NCBI RefSeq assembly: GCF_042680805.1
Contig: NZ_JBHUEM010000045.1
Location: forward strand, 1-64,000
Direction of reading: 5' to 3'
Origin: Bacillus_CJ salitolerans
GTDB lineage: Bacteria; Bacillota; Bacilli; Bacillales; SA4
DNA: 64,000 bases
The translations under genes were made by a program, and so were the position numbers. The notes beneath the pieces are model-generated. The model made no database searches. It saw nothing but the letters and a program-made list of their open reading frames with translations, and was not told the origin of the DNA. Position 1 is the stretch's first letter, and each line of letters opens with the position of its first letter. Shown in pieces: positions 16,367-25,840 of this stretch.

Positions 16367-17803
16367 TTAGGATAGTCTGTTTACAATATCTCTCGCTATC
16401 CACACGCCACACGCACTAGCCTGTGCTAAGCCTCTTGTTACACCAGCTCCGTCCCCACCTACATATAAACCAGACATTTCGGTTTCAAATTTGTCGTTAA
16501 GCTTTGGACGAGCTGAATAGAATTTTGCTTCTACTCCATAAAATAAAGTATGTTCTGAAGCCAATCCTGGTGTTACTTTATCTAACGCTTCTGTCATTTC
16601 TACTAAGCTTTTCATTGTGTTATAAGGTAGAACTAATCCTAAGTCACCGGGAACAGCTTCTTTTAAAGTGGGCTCTAAGAATCCTTCACGAATACGATTC
16701 TCCGTGGATCTTCTCCCTTTCAAAATGTCACCATATTTTTGGACGATAAGTCCGCCATTTGATAAGCTATTTGCTAGCCTTGAAATCTCATGCGCATACT
16801 CATTTGGTTTATCAAATGGATCAGAGAATTTGTGTGATACTAACAGGGCAAAGTTTGTGTTTTGACTTCCTAGCTTCGGATCCTTGTAGGCATGACCGTT
16901 AGCTAGCATAATTCCAGAATGATTCTCCACTACTACGTGTCCAGATGGATTACTACAAAATGTTCTTACTTGTGTCCCAACTGATGTATTAAAGATAAAT
17001 TTACCTTCATATAAGTGTTTATTAATTTCTTCCATGACAATATTTGAAGTTTCTACACGAACTCCAATATCGACCTGATTATTAGTCATTTGTAAGCGAC
17101 GCTTCTTTAGTATTTTAGTCATCCATGCAGAACCATCACGTCCAGGAACGATCACTACTTTATCAGCTCTTATTTCTTCACCGCTTTTTAATTGGATACC
17201 TTTGACTACTTGAATCCCATCAATCTTTTCACTTACAACATCTTCTACTTCTGTTTTAAAAACCATATCAATTTTTTCTTTTAAGTATTCATAAATATTC
17301 TTTAAGATCTCAAGATTTTGCTCGGTTCCGAGGTGTCGTACCTGTGCACGTAACAGCTTTAATCCTGCTGCATACCCTCTCTTTTCAATTTCACGAACTT
17401 TTTCGGTTAAAGGGTCAGTAATAGATTCTGTTGCACCGTGACAGAGGTTAATACCGTCAACATATTTGATTAAGTCTATTACCTGAGACGGAGTTAAATA
17501 ATCTGTCATCCAGCCGCCAAATTCACTCGTAATGTTGAATTTTCCATCTGAATAAGCGCCAGCCCCACCAAAACCATTCGTAATCGAACAAGCTGGTAAA
17601 CAGCCTGCAAACTCTTTTCTTCCTGCAGCCGGAGGGCACTTTTCAATTTTTTTCTCTAAAATAGGACAGTTTCTTCTATAAATATCATGACCTTTGTCAA
17701 TTAATACTATTTTCGCATGAGGCATTTTCAATGTTAATTCATAGCAAGTAAATATACCTGCTGGACCAGCACCTACAACAATTACATCATAGTTGTTATT
17801 CAT
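16367..17803 (-). CDS. FAD-dependent dehydrogenase (COG2509-type), 478 aa
   Basis: The N-terminal FAD site is VVGAGPAGIFTCYEL; the family signature CSITNGFGGAGAYSDGKFN follows (about residues 73-92), and the C-terminal GLYVGGDGAGVTRGLAQASA closes the FAD domain. The start is set at 17803, where AAGGAG lies 8 nt upstream; a GTG nine bases earlier overlaps it. The N-terminal third is cysteine-rich (CPILEKKIEKCPP, CLPAC), as in this group of large, mostly uncharacterised dehydrogenases. It is followed by its own terminator. Confidence 0.82.
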   Translation of the reverse strand: MNNNYDVIVVGAGPAGIFTCYELTLKMPHAKIVLIDKGHDIYRRNCPILEKKIEKCPPAAGRKEFAGCLPACSITNGFGGAGAYSDGKFNITSEFGGWMTDYLTPSQVIDLIKYVDGINLCHGATESITDPLTEKVREIEKRGYAAGLKLLRAQVRHLGTEQNLEILKNIYEYLKEKIDMVFKTEVEDVVSEKIDGIQVVKGIQLKSGEEIRADKVVIVPGRDGSAWMTKILKKRRLQMTNNQVDIGVRVETSNIVMEEINKHLYEGKFIFNTSVGTQVRTFCSNPSGHVVVENHSGIMLANGHAYKDPKLGSQNTNFALLVSHKFSDPFDKPNEYAHEISRLANSLSNGGLIVQKYGDILKGRRSTENRIREGFLEPTLKEAVPGDLGLVLPYNTMKSLVEMTEALDKVTPGLASEHTLFYGVEAKFYSARPKLNDKFETEMSGLYVGGDGAGVTRGLAQASACGVWIARDIVNRLS

Positions 17804-17955
17804 GATCTTCACTCCTTGTAAGAAGGCTACATATAGTTATTTTCTAACACCATTAAGTACTATATCAGACCTTCTACACACGGTCAACAGTAATCGCGAA
17901 CAATTATTTTAAAACCTCATTAAACATTCGTGTTTTTGTTTTTCTGTACAAATTT

Positions 17956-17989
17956 AAAAAAGAGCCCATCAGTGATGATGAACGGGCTC
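17956..17989 (-). terminator. Terminator after the YjcZ-type gene
   Basis: On the minus strand the stem GAGCCC/GGGCTC, extended by further pairing inside, is followed by six T. Confidence 0.75.
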
Positions 17990-18005
17990 CTTTCCTCTAC
18001 CTCTA

Positions 18006-18140
18006 TTATTTTACATATGCTGCGCCGATGATGATTAATAAAATAAATAATACTACAATCAGCGCAAAGTTATTTCTGTATCCGTATGCTGGATAACCAT
18101 ATCCATATCCCATGTTGCAAGTGTCATAACCGTAATGCAT
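18006..18140 (-). CDS. YjcZ-family sporulation-type membrane peptide, 44 aa
   Basis: A Gly/Tyr-rich N-terminus (MHYGYDTCNMGYGYGYPAYG) and one C-terminal membrane segment (FALIVVLFILLIIIGAAYV) are the hallmarks of the tiny YjcZ/YczN family found in spore formers. An AAAGGAG site precedes the ATG and a terminator follows, so this is a single-gene unit. These proteins are usually sporulation-linked; a mother-cell promoter is expected but was not identified. The call rests on composition and layout and is fairly safe. Confidence 0.82.
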   Translation of the reverse strand: MHYGYDTCNMGYGYGYPAYGYRNNFALIVVLFILLIIIGAAYVK

Positions 18141-18254
18141 AGTTGCTCACTCCTTTGTTTATTTCACCTTACACTTACAACATATGTCCATTGGGTTTGT
18201 ATCGTATGTGCATATGCCTATTTTCAAGGATTATCTTTATGGTTTATGAAAATG

Positions 18255-18890
18255 CTATTGTGATAACGCTTTAATACATTGCTCCCTTATATTCCATAAT
18301 TGTTCAAAGCTAAATAAACTCGTCATGCTACTTTGCCATTCTTTTACGTATGCTTGATGGAAGGCGAGCTTTTTTTCACCAATTTCGTCAGGCTGTAAGG
18401 AAATTTCTTTCTTTATGATGTAGGGAAAGTTTAATGGATTATCATTAAAGGTAGTTATATCTATCCGTTCTCCTTCGTAGTACAAATAACAGTGTGCTTC
18501 TGGAATATAACTTAAATGATGAGAATCTAATACTCCTCCTACTCCCTTTGTATTTTCTTCATTCATTTCATAAATTCCGCACATTAAAGTGATCGGAATC
18601 TTTTGTTCTAAACAAAGAGCTGCTAATAATGCATGCTTTGTGCTGCAAGTGCCTCGGTTTTCTGTCAGGACGAGTGAATATTGATCTCTCTGGCTATTTC
18701 TACCATATGGAAGTTTCCATACAAATGATATCGCCTCATGTAGTGTCAGTATATCTCTTTTTATAAATAAGCTTGTAACATCCCCCTGTTTATCGAATTT
18801 ATGATTAATGAAATCAATTGATAACAAACCACTATTCCCCCGTCCAGTTTTGATTTCATTATATAGATTAAAGTCCATAAAGGAAATCAT
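18255..18890 (-). CDS. Transglutaminase-like protein of unknown function, 211 aa
   Basis: Residues about 75-150 contain ENRGTCSTKHALLAALC, with a cysteine at the start of a helix, then SHHLSYIPEAHCYLYYEGER and IDITTFND. A Cys followed by His and Asp in this spacing is the layout of transglutaminase-like cysteine proteins. No signal peptide. It lies 40 bp downstream of uppP on the same strand and may be co-transcribed with it. I do not recognise the exact family; substrate and role are unknown. Confidence 0.6.
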   Translation of the reverse strand: MISFMDFNLYNEIKTGRGNSGLLSIDFINHKFDKQGDVTSLFIKRDILTLHEAISFVWKLPYGRNSQRDQYSLVLTENRGTCSTKHALLAALCLEQKIPITLMCGIYEMNEENTKGVGGVLDSHHLSYIPEAHCYLYYEGERIDITTFNDNPLNFPYIIKKEISLQPDEIGEKKLAFHQAYVKEWQSSMTSLFSFEQLWNIREQCIKALSQ

Positions 18891-18930
18891 AGGAAAAGCT
18901 CACCCTATAAAGAGTAAGCTTCATCTATCT

Positions 18931-19710
18931 TTAAAAAATACCTGTAAACTGCAGAGTTAGGATTAATAGACCTAGTGCCCATACATATACGGCAAATACT
19001 TTTAAAGAATGCTTCTTCAAATAGTTAATCATCCATTTCACAGCAATATATCCAAATACTGCAGATGATATAAGTCCAATCATTAATGAACCAGCACTAA
19101 TGTTTTCGACAGTCCCTTCAAATAAATCCAAGGATTGTAATAAAATGGCTCCAACGATAGCCGGTGTCGATAGTAAGAAGGAGAAATACGCTGCCGTTTC
19201 ACGATCTAGTTTCCGAATAAGAGCGGCAACGATTGTTAGCCCAGAGCGAGAGATTGCTGGGAAAATAGCCGCAGCCTGGAACGTACCGATGAAAAATGCA
19301 TCTGTATATGAAATATCATCCATTTTTTTGTAACCATTTTTAATACTATCTGCAAACCATAAAAATAGTCCAGTCACCAAGAATTCCCATCCGATTGTTA
19401 TCCCCGTCTTAGAGATCTGTTCGAAATAATCTTTAAACGCTAATCCTACAACAACTGCAGGTATGGTACCTACAACTAAAAGGAATGTAAGCTTACTAAA
19501 TGGCCGTTTAAGCATGTATACAAACTCATTCTTATAAAAAACAAAGACTGCGACAAGTGTTCCGATATGAAGCATCGTATCCAAAAATAGCCCTGCTTCG
19601 TTTAAGCCAAATAAATGTCGTCCTAAATACAAATGACCTGTACTGCTAATTGGTAAAAACTCGGTTAAACCTTGGATTAAACCAAGAATAAATGCCTCTA
19701 ATTTCGTCAT
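18931..19710 (-). CDS. uppP: Undecaprenyl-diphosphatase UppP/BacA
   Basis: An integral membrane protein of 259 aa with the signature GLIQGLTEFLPISSTGHLYL near the N-terminus (catalytic Glu and Ser region) and the second motif PAISRSGLTIVAALIR. About seven or eight transmembrane segments follow. It removes phosphate from undecaprenyl pyrophosphate, recycling the lipid carrier for wall synthesis, and overexpression gives bacitracin tolerance in this family. AAGGGG lies 8 nt before the ATG. B. subtilis also relies on BcrC-type enzymes; other copies are not visible here. Confidence 0.95.
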   Translation of the reverse strand: MTKLEAFILGLIQGLTEFLPISSTGHLYLGRHLFGLNEAGLFLDTMLHIGTLVAVFVFYKNEFVYMLKRPFSKLTFLLVVGTIPAVVVGLAFKDYFEQISKTGITIGWEFLVTGLFLWFADSIKNGYKKMDDISYTDAFFIGTFQAAAIFPAISRSGLTIVAALIRKLDRETAAYFSFLLSTPAIVGAILLQSLDLFEGTVENISAGSLMIGLISSAVFGYIAVKWMINYLKKHSLKVFAVYVWALGLLILTLQFTGIF

Positions 19711-19882
19711 AAATTATCCCCTTGAAAAAGTTTTCGATAATCCATTTTATTCTCCAATTAGGACAAACACAACTATTTTTTTCATCGTAGAACGTATTCA
19801 CTCGATTTGGTAAAATACTAATGAATAACCTAAAACGATTGTAAAATATCCTTTGTAAATAATGAGAAAATGGGGTTTAAAT

Positions 19883-20935
19883 ATGTTAAATCAAAAAAGA
19901 TTAAGAGACTATCAAATTGAAATAGGCCAGCTTAAAACAGGTCGATTAAATGCTATCTCAGACGTTGCTGGTATCAAGGTTGGACATAAAACCATCCAGG
20001 ATGGGACTATTCAAACAGGCGTTACGGCTGTACTTCCACATTCAGGAAATGTATTTAAAGAAAAAGTGATGAGTGCTATTTATTCTATTAACGGTTTTGG
20101 TAAAACAACTGGTTTCATCCAAATTGATGAAATGGGAACGATTGAAACACCGATAATTTTAACAAACACGCTATCTATTGGCATTGGGATTCAAGCACTA
20201 GTTGACTATTCATTAGAACAAAATCCAGAAATTGGACGAACAACTGGTACGGTAAACCCCGTTGTTTGTGAGTGTAATGATATGCTTATTAATGACATAC
20301 GGAATGTATCAATTACAAAAGAGGATGTATTACAAAGTATTCATGATGCATCAGAAGAATTTCAAGAAGGTAACATTGGCGCTGGAACCGGTATGGTTTC
20401 CTTTGGATTAAAGGGAGGGATTGGTTCTTCCTCAAGGGTTCTTTCTATAAAAGATTTTGACTTTACAGTGGGTGTACTTACACTAACGAACTTTGGAAAA
20501 ATGGAGCAGCTTCTCCTTAATGGAAAAAAAATCGGTCCTTCCATTAAACAGTTCATCAATGATACTCGAAATGAAGTTGAGAAGGGATCGATAATTATCA
20601 TTGTTGCTTTAGATATTCCTGTCTCCGAACGACAATTAAAACGGATTTTAAAAAGAGCCACAGTTGGTCTTGCCAAAACTGGATCATATATTGGCAATGG
20701 CAGTGGTGATATCGTTCTTGGATTTACAACTGCAAACAAAGTACAACATGAACAAGATGAACCACTGTCAAACCGAACAATCATTCAAGATCATTACTTA
20801 GATCAGGTATTTCAAGCGGTAGCAGATGCAACAGAAGAAGCTATCTTAAACTCATTAGTCACATCGACTACAACAATCGCTCGAAACGGACAGAAAATTC
20901 ACTCTTTACGAGATTTTATGAATCGTTTAATGTAA
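19883..20935 (+). CDS. P1-family aminopeptidase (DmpA/BapA-like)
   Basis: About 350 aa. The N-terminal domain begins with DVAGIKVGHKTI, the TGVTAVLPH segment follows, and the autocleavage site with nucleophile Ser lies in GGIGSSSRVL (about residue 180). Family members are N-terminal-nucleophile enzymes that self-cleave and release N-terminal D- or beta-amino acids or act as L-aminopeptidases. The start at 19883 was chosen over one seven codons upstream because the only weak ribosome-site-like run (GGGG) lies between them; either is possible. The D-amino acid aminotransferase gene follows 28 bp downstream, so a joint role in D-amino acid use is inferred. Confidence 0.85.
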   Translation: MLNQKRLRDYQIEIGQLKTGRLNAISDVAGIKVGHKTIQDGTIQTGVTAVLPHSGNVFKEKVMSAIYSINGFGKTTGFIQIDEMGTIETPIILTNTLSIGIGIQALVDYSLEQNPEIGRTTGTVNPVVCECNDMLINDIRNVSITKEDVLQSIHDASEEFQEGNIGAGTGMVSFGLKGGIGSSSRVLSIKDFDFTVGVLTLTNFGKMEQLLLNGKKIGPSIKQFINDTRNEVEKGSIIIIVALDIPVSERQLKRILKRATVGLAKTGSYIGNGSGDIVLGFTTANKVQHEQDEPLSNRTIIQDHYLDQVFQAVADATEEAILNSLVTSTTTIARNGQKIHSLRDFMNRLM

Positions 20936-20963
20936 AGATAAGTTCAATTTTGGGAGGTTTATT

Positions 20964-21791
20964 ATGGAGGTTGCATATTATCAAGATCGTTTTTTGTCTT
21001 CAACTGATGAATTAGCAATACCTATTCAAGAACGAGGCCACCAATTTGGTGATGGAATTTATGAGGTTGTACGAGTGTATAATCAAAAACCATTTATGAT
21101 GGAAGATCACTTAAAGCGGTTTGAACGTAGTGCTGATGCCATAATGCTCCAGCTTCCGTATTCTAGAGAAGAAATGAAAGCCATTATTCTAGATGGGATT
21201 CAGCGTTCAGGCCTAGATAATGTTGACGTATATTTCCAAGTTACAAGAGGAATAGCTCCTCGTATCCATTTATTTCCTGACACGCCTGCCGTATTCTCCA
21301 TGATTATTAGACCCGCTCGAGAACTTGCACCTGAAAAGAAACAAAATGGAGTACCAGTTCTTATGCTCGAAGACGAGCGCTGGGCAAATTGTTATATAAA
21401 GTCATTAAATTTATTGCCGAATGTACTTGCGAAACAGCACGCTTTTAAAAACGGTTGTGAAGAAGCAATATTAGTAAAGGATGGCTTTGTAACCGAAGGA
21501 TCAAGTAGTAATCTATTTGTTGTAAAAGATGAAATTCTCTACACAACACCTGCAACAAAGGGAATCCTTCACGGAATAACAAGAAAGGCTGTCTTGCAGC
21601 TTGCTAACACGCTAAAGATACAGGTTAAGGAAGAACATTTTTCCCCATCCTTTCTAAAAGCAGCCGATGAAGCCTTTATTACAAGTACAACGGCGGAGAT
21701 ACTCCCAATCAATAAGGTTGATGATGTTCTACTTCCAACCGATCATACGGTTACAAAACAATTGCAACAAGCATTTCAATCCTTAAAATAG
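20964..21791 (+). CDS. dat: D-amino acid (D-alanine) aminotransferase
   Basis: A 275-aa fold-type IV PLP aminotransferase. The N-terminus has QERGHQFGDGIYEV, the Schiff-base Lys is in CYIKSLNLLPNV (about residue 146), and VTEGSSSNLFVV and TSTTAEILPI form the phosphate-binding part. It interconverts D-alanine and 2-oxoglutarate with pyruvate and D-glutamate, feeding wall precursors. GGGAGG precedes the ATG. It lies behind the P1 peptidase gene in what looks like a two-gene plus-strand operon ended by the hairpin at 21841. Confidence 0.93.
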   Translation: MEVAYYQDRFLSSTDELAIPIQERGHQFGDGIYEVVRVYNQKPFMMEDHLKRFERSADAIMLQLPYSREEMKAIILDGIQRSGLDNVDVYFQVTRGIAPRIHLFPDTPAVFSMIIRPARELAPEKKQNGVPVLMLEDERWANCYIKSLNLLPNVLAKQHAFKNGCEEAILVKDGFVTEGSSSNLFVVKDEILYTTPATKGILHGITRKAVLQLANTLKIQVKEEHFSPSFLKAADEAFITSTTAEILPINKVDDVLLPTDHTVTKQLQQAFQSLK

Positions 21792-21840
21792 ATTGGAAGA
21801 TAAAAAGGTTCTACACAATATCCACATATAACAAAAAGAC

Positions 21841-21884
21841 AAAACGTAAGCAATGCCCAAAAACTTGGTCATTGCTTACGTTTT
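21841..21884. terminator. Bidirectional terminator between dat and the FkbM gene
   Basis: A perfect 15-bp stem (21841-21855 with 21870-21884) with an A-run on one side and a T-run on the other serves both convergent genes; it overlaps the stop codon of the minus-strand gene. Confidence 0.85.
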
Positions 21885-22821
21885 AATTATATCGTAATTG
21901 TTTTAATAGATCCGGCAGTGGAAATGTAGATAATAGTAGATCTGTATGAATTTCGTCAGTCTCCCACCAAGCTGCTAACTCCTCATAGGTTACTAAACTA
22001 ATATCTTGAATATGGTTTTCCTGGATATACGCATACACATAAAAATGTTCTTTTACACGGGAGAAAAAGGCTTCCATGTCTGTTCCCGCCCGTTTCATAA
22101 AGCCACTATCAAATTCTATAAATCCCACAACACGATTCGCCTTTTGAATCACCTTATTCATACCATTTAACACATAGGCCTCGAAGCCTTCAACATCAAT
22201 CTTAAATAATAGCGTATCCTCACTCGTTAGTTGATCTGCTAGCAACTGGTTTATTGTAATTGAGGGGACTTGGTACTCTTCGACCATATCATGTTCTACT
22301 ATTCTCGTTCCTGAAGATGTACCAGACCAATTTTTGTCTACAAAGAAAGAATGGGTGCCTTCTTCCTGATCAGTCGCAAAAGCATACACAATCTGAATCT
22401 GTTCTCTATTAGGATGCTCAATCCTAGATTGTTCTAAAAAGGGTAATAGCTGATGATTGGCTTCAATCCCATAGACTTTAGTCATTTCATCATACGTTGT
22501 GGAAAAGAGACATTCCCCATAGTTAACACCGATATCTACAACAAATGTGGGGTGCAGTTCATTTACTGCCTTCTGCCAAAAATTAGCTAATCGCTGTTGT
22601 GTTACACCATTTGTTAACAATAGTGCTTTTCCTCTATTCTCCGTTGGATTGATATAGAGAATTCTGGAAGATGGTAAAAATATCTTGTTTGGTAGTTTAC
22701 ACACTTTCAAGGTTCGATATTTTAAAAACAATCCCGTTTTCAATAATACATCTTTCAATCGAGGATATTTATTCCACCATTTTTCGTATAGTAATTTCTT
22801 TTCAATTTTAGCTTCCATCAT
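21883..22821 (-). CDS. FkbM-family SAM-dependent methyltransferase
   Basis: A 312-aa protein with the SAM-binding motif VVDIGVNYGECLF (about residues 93-105), an acidic second strand (VYGIEANHQLLPFL) and the family motif FKIDVEGFEAYVLNGM. FkbM-type enzymes methylate sugars, polyketides or other small molecules. A long N-terminal basic helix (residues 1-45) precedes the domain. A GGAGG lies 14 nt before the first of two adjacent ATGs, somewhat far. No biosynthetic cluster is nearby, so the substrate is unknown. Confidence 0.85.
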   Translation of the reverse strand: MMEAKIEKKLLYEKWWNKYPRLKDVLLKTGLFLKYRTLKVCKLPNKIFLPSSRILYINPTENRGKALLLTNGVTQQRLANFWQKAVNELHPTFVVDIGVNYGECLFSTTYDEMTKVYGIEANHQLLPFLEQSRIEHPNREQIQIVYAFATDQEEGTHSFFVDKNWSGTSSGTRIVEHDMVEEYQVPSITINQLLADQLTSEDTLLFKIDVEGFEAYVLNGMNKVIQKANRVVGFIEFDSGFMKRAGTDMEAFFSRVKEHFYVYAYIQENHIQDISLVTYEELAAWWETDEIHTDLLLSTFPLPDLLKQLRYN

Positions 22822-22955
22822 AAAGTGGGAATACGCCTCCTACAACTAAAATAGACTCTCTCCTATTACACCACAAATAATTAAATGGTATTGATCCTTT
22901 TTCCTGCAAGAAGCTATAAAATTTACATGATTCATACAAAAACTTTACAATATGC

Positions 22956-23783
22956 TTAGTCCATTTTCCCATTTACATAAGTAGACTCATGTTGATATTG
23001 TTCCAAATACGAAAACACTCGGTTCGCTATATGTTCGTATCCATTATTGTTGGGATGTATATAATCTTCATATAAATACAATTCTTCGTTTCCTTTGAAA
23101 ACATCAAATAAAGGGACAAAATGAGTATTTTCATATTTTCCTAATTCAAGTGCTGTTTGTTCATTCCAATTTTCAACAATGAGATCAATCTCAGGAATAA
23201 ATGGAAATAACCCGGATAAAGGATTGTAAACACCTAGTAGGAAAATTTGACTGTTAGGATTGATGGCGTTAATCTTTCCAACCATCCCATGTATATTGCT
23301 TACATACTTTTTACTTGCTTCTTCAAAGTGTGCATGATTTAACTGGAAGAAGTTCTCCTGTACCACTTGAATAATATCATTTCCTCCAATTGTAATTAAA
23401 ACGATATCTGCATCTTGTATCGCATACTTAACGGAGGATTGATCAAGTTTATCAACAAGCTGCGTGGAGCGAAAGCCACCTACTCCATAATTTTCGATGG
23501 TCACATTCTTAATTTCCCTTTGCTTTAATAATTCTGCTTCTAAAGTGGCTAAATATCCCCCGTTGTCGGAATCACCATATCCGATGGTTAATGAATCACC
23601 GATTGCAACAATATGTATATCCATTGGAAAAAAATTTGCATCTACTTGTTTCATAACGGTTGAAGATTGTATGTTGGTTACTTGATAATCGTTTATCAGA
23701 AATTGGCGATTGAAACCGTCACTTGGCTTAGATATTACTGTAAACACAATAGCTGCAACTAATAATAATATCAATCTAAGCAA
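22956..23783 (-). CDS. ypmR: Exported SGNH/GDSL hydrolase (YpmR-like)
   Basis: 275 aa from a TTG start with AGGAGG 7 nt upstream. An N-terminal membrane/signal segment (MLRLILLLVAAIVFTVI) is followed by the lipase-type GDSL block (VAIGDSLTIGYGD, about residue 62), the oxyanion Gly in GVGGF, the GGND block and the catalytic DxxH in EDYIHPNNNGY. The gene follows the Sco1-type gene ypmQ, as in B. subtilis, which supports the name. It is probably an extracytoplasmic esterase/acyl hydrolase; the substrate is unknown. Confidence 0.86.
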   Translation of the reverse strand: MLRLILLLVAAIVFTVISKPSDGFNRQFLINDYQVTNIQSSTVMKQVDANFFPMDIHIVAIGDSLTIGYGDSDNGGYLATLEAELLKQREIKNVTIENYGVGGFRSTQLVDKLDQSSVKYAIQDADIVLITIGGNDIIQVVQENFFQLNHAHFEEASKKYVSNIHGMVGKINAINPNSQIFLLGVYNPLSGLFPFIPEIDLIVENWNEQTALELGKYENTHFVPLFDVFKGNEELYLYEDYIHPNNNGYEHIANRVFSYLEQYQHESTYVNGKMD

Positions 23784-23977
23784 TGTTTATCCTCCTTCTT
23801 CTGCTTATATATATATTGTACTTTGGACAAAGTCGTTTGATGACCATTCAAATGTGTCATTCTTTCTTGAATCACATCGCACTTGTTCAAATCATCGACC
23901 TACGCACGTTCACTTCTGAACAAACTGGATTGAAAGCCATTTTATCAAATCAGTATTCTACCAATGATATGAATAAA

Positions 23978-24006
23978 AGAAAACCCCAAAAAATGGGGTT
24001 TTTCTT
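23978..24006 (-). terminator. Terminator after the Sco1/YpmQ gene
   Basis: The stem AAAACCCC/GGGGTTTT with an A/T loop is followed on the minus strand by CTTTT. It lies 9 bp beyond the stop. Confidence 0.65.
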
Positions 24007-24014
24007 GAATGGGA

Positions 24015-24593
24015 TTATTGAAAGGATTCAATATCATTAATGATTTGTTCATATGGAGTATTTTCTAAACCTGAATACTTTCTTACAACATATCCGTCTT
24101 GATCGACCATATAGAATGAAGTTCCATGGATTACTTGATCCGTTGATTTAGGTTTTTGAACGTGTGCACCAAAATTTTCTGCTGCAAATGTCTCTATCTC
24201 TTTTTGAGTATAACCAGTTAAAAAGTTCCAATTTGTAAAATCAACTTGGAATTGCTCCCCAAACTGTTTTAAAACCTCTGGCTTATCTAACTCTGGGTCA
24301 ACACTAAAAGAAATAAACTCTACGGATAACCCTTTATTCTTTGCCATTTCTTGAATTTTCGCCATGTTTGCCGTCATAGGTGGACAAACTGTTTCGCAGT
24401 TTGTAAAAACAAAATCAACGATCCAAACTTTATCTTTTAGATTCTCTAACCCGTAGGCTTGACCTTCTTGGTTCGTATATTCAAAGTTTTGGACGACCTT
24501 AGCATCACTTGGCACATCTTGTTCTGAATTACCGCACGCAGAAAGGATTGTTAATACTACTACTAATACTACAAAAATAAATGTCTTTTTCAT
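24015..24593 (-). CDS. ypmQ: SCO-family lipoprotein (YpmQ/BsSco-like)
   Basis: A lipoprotein of 192 aa: signal peptide MKKTFIFVVLVVVLTILSAC with lipobox LSAC. The thioredoxin fold carries the copper-binding CxxxC in TNCETVCPPM and the distant His in VIHGTSFYMVD. Sco proteins deliver copper to the CuA centre of cytochrome c oxidase on the outer face of the membrane. AAGG lies 8 nt before the chosen ATG; a GTG three codons upstream overlaps it. Order with ypmP (upstream) and ypmR (downstream) is as in B. subtilis. Confidence 0.9.
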   Translation of the reverse strand: MKKTFIFVVLVVVLTILSACGNSEQDVPSDAKVVQNFEYTNQEGQAYGLENLKDKVWIVDFVFTNCETVCPPMTANMAKIQEMAKNKGLSVEFISFSVDPELDKPEVLKQFGEQFQVDFTNWNFLTGYTQKEIETFAAENFGAHVQKPKSTDQVIHGTSFYMVDQDGYVVRKYSGLENTPYEQIINDIESFQ

Positions 24594-24702
24594 TCTTCTC
24601 ACCTTTTCTCAATTCATAAAGACTATGATTATCATAACAAATTTTTCTATATAAAGACAAAAAGATGATGGATGTCACAAAATCGTAAGATAATGACAAA
24701 GT

Positions 24703-24728
24703 AAAAAACCTCCTGATTGGAGGTTTTT
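24703..24728 (-). terminator. Terminator after ypmP
   Basis: The stem AACCTCC/GGAGGTT is followed by a T-run on the minus strand, 15 bp beyond the stop. Confidence 0.75.
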
Positions 24729-24742
24729 CCCATTTATAAAAC

Positions 24743-24994
24743 TTAAGCGTTGTTTTTAAGAATATCTGTTTTATAAATTTCAGAGTACTCATGCCACTTT
24801 AACGTTTTCTTTAAGTGATCACGAAACGAGTACATTTTTTTTGGAGTGGAGTCTTTACTAATCTTCGTAATGAACGTCTGAAGTCTTAACTTAACCCTTA
24901 ATGAAGTAAGATTATCTTCCTCCCAAACTGGAATTTCCATGACTTTGACTTTTTGTCCATTTTGATGAATAAACTCTAGACTCTTAAGTAGCAA
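24743..24994 (-). CDS. ypmP: YpmP/DUF2535-like protein, 83 aa
   Basis: Starts at a TTG behind AAGGTAG, giving MLLKSLEFIHQNGQKVKVME, which resembles the start of B. subtilis YpmP. The rest is basic and probably alpha/beta, ending in a helical segment (FRDHLKKTLKWHEYSEIY). No membrane part. Its place upstream of ypmQ-ypmR supports the family call. The function is not known. Confidence 0.72.
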   Translation of the reverse strand: MLLKSLEFIHQNGQKVKVMEIPVWEEDNLTSLRVKLRLQTFITKISKDSTPKKMYSFRDHLKKTLKWHEYSEIYKTDILKNNA

Positions 24995-25150
24995 ATTATC
25001 TACCTTCTTTTTATCCGTTTCTTATATTATACTGTAAAACCATCAAGAAGTCTGTCGATTCATGAAAAGATTTTATAAATTTTTTTCCGTTATTTCAATA
25101 AAGAAAGCGCATTCATAACTTGATACAAAAGAAAACGAACTTCTACCTAG

Positions 25151-25816
25151 TTAAATCGCTTCAATGCAGGAAGGTATATTATTTTTAGGTGAGTTGACAA
25201 TAGAAGAAACTTCATACACGTTCATCTTACTTTCTGGAAAACTAGTCAATACACTTAACAGTCTAGTCTCATCTTTCTCGGAAGGATTAAGCCAAAGCTG
25301 TTCAGCTTCCTTCGATAGAATAACGGGCATTCGGTCATGAACACCTTCAACCAAACGATTAGGCTTGGTCGTAATAACCGTACAGGTAACGAGTGTTTTA
25401 TTCTCTGTCTGCCATCTATCCCATAAGCCAGCTAAAGCAAATGGTTGATCGTGATCGAGTGTAAAACGCATTGGATGTTTATTCCCATTTGTCCTCTTCC
25501 ACTCAAAAAAGCTATCTGCTACAATGATGCATCTTCTTCTTGTTAATAGTCGCTTAAAACTAGGTTTTTCATGAAGTGTTTCTGCTCTTGCATTTATCAT
25601 GGACTGACCTATTTTCTCATCTTTGGCAAAAGAAGGAACTAATCCCCATCTAATATAGCCAGCTCTGTTAGATATCCCATCATTGACTACAGCCAAGACT
25701 GACTGACTAGGCGAAATATTATAACTAATTTCGTATTCTTCCTGTATGTCATTTTGAAATTGAAAACGCTCCATCAGTTCTTCTAATTTAGCTGTTAAAG
25801 TAAAACGTCCACACAT
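25151..25816 (-). CDS. SOS response-associated peptidase (SRAP/YedK-HMCES family)
   Basis: 221 aa beginning MCGRF, in which Cys2 becomes the N-terminal catalytic residue after Met removal and bonds covalently to abasic sites in single-stranded DNA. Conserved blocks follow: YNISPSQSVLAV, RWGLVPSFAKD, INARAETLHEKPSFKRLL, CIIVADSFFEWKR and the late HDRMPVIL with the catalytic His. It protects stalled forks at abasic sites. The start has a GAGGAG site. It is a single gene in this stretch; no neighbouring SOS box was identified. Confidence 0.92.
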   Translation of the reverse strand: MCGRFTLTAKLEELMERFQFQNDIQEEYEISYNISPSQSVLAVVNDGISNRAGYIRWGLVPSFAKDEKIGQSMINARAETLHEKPSFKRLLTRRRCIIVADSFFEWKRTNGNKHPMRFTLDHDQPFALAGLWDRWQTENKTLVTCTVITTKPNRLVEGVHDRMPVILSKEAEQLWLNPSEKDETRLLSVLTSFPESKMNVYEVSSIVNSPKNNIPSCIEAI

Positions 25817-25840
25817 CCTAGAAATAACTCCTCTCTATAC

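Noticed and set aside
16129..16419. 96-codon plus-strand frame
   Set aside because: No ribosome site; overlaps the flavoprotein terminator and 3' end; composition unlike a protein.
24529..24792. 87-codon minus-strand frame overlapping ypmQ and ypmP
   Set aside because: Overlaps two recognised genes and spans the ypmP terminator.
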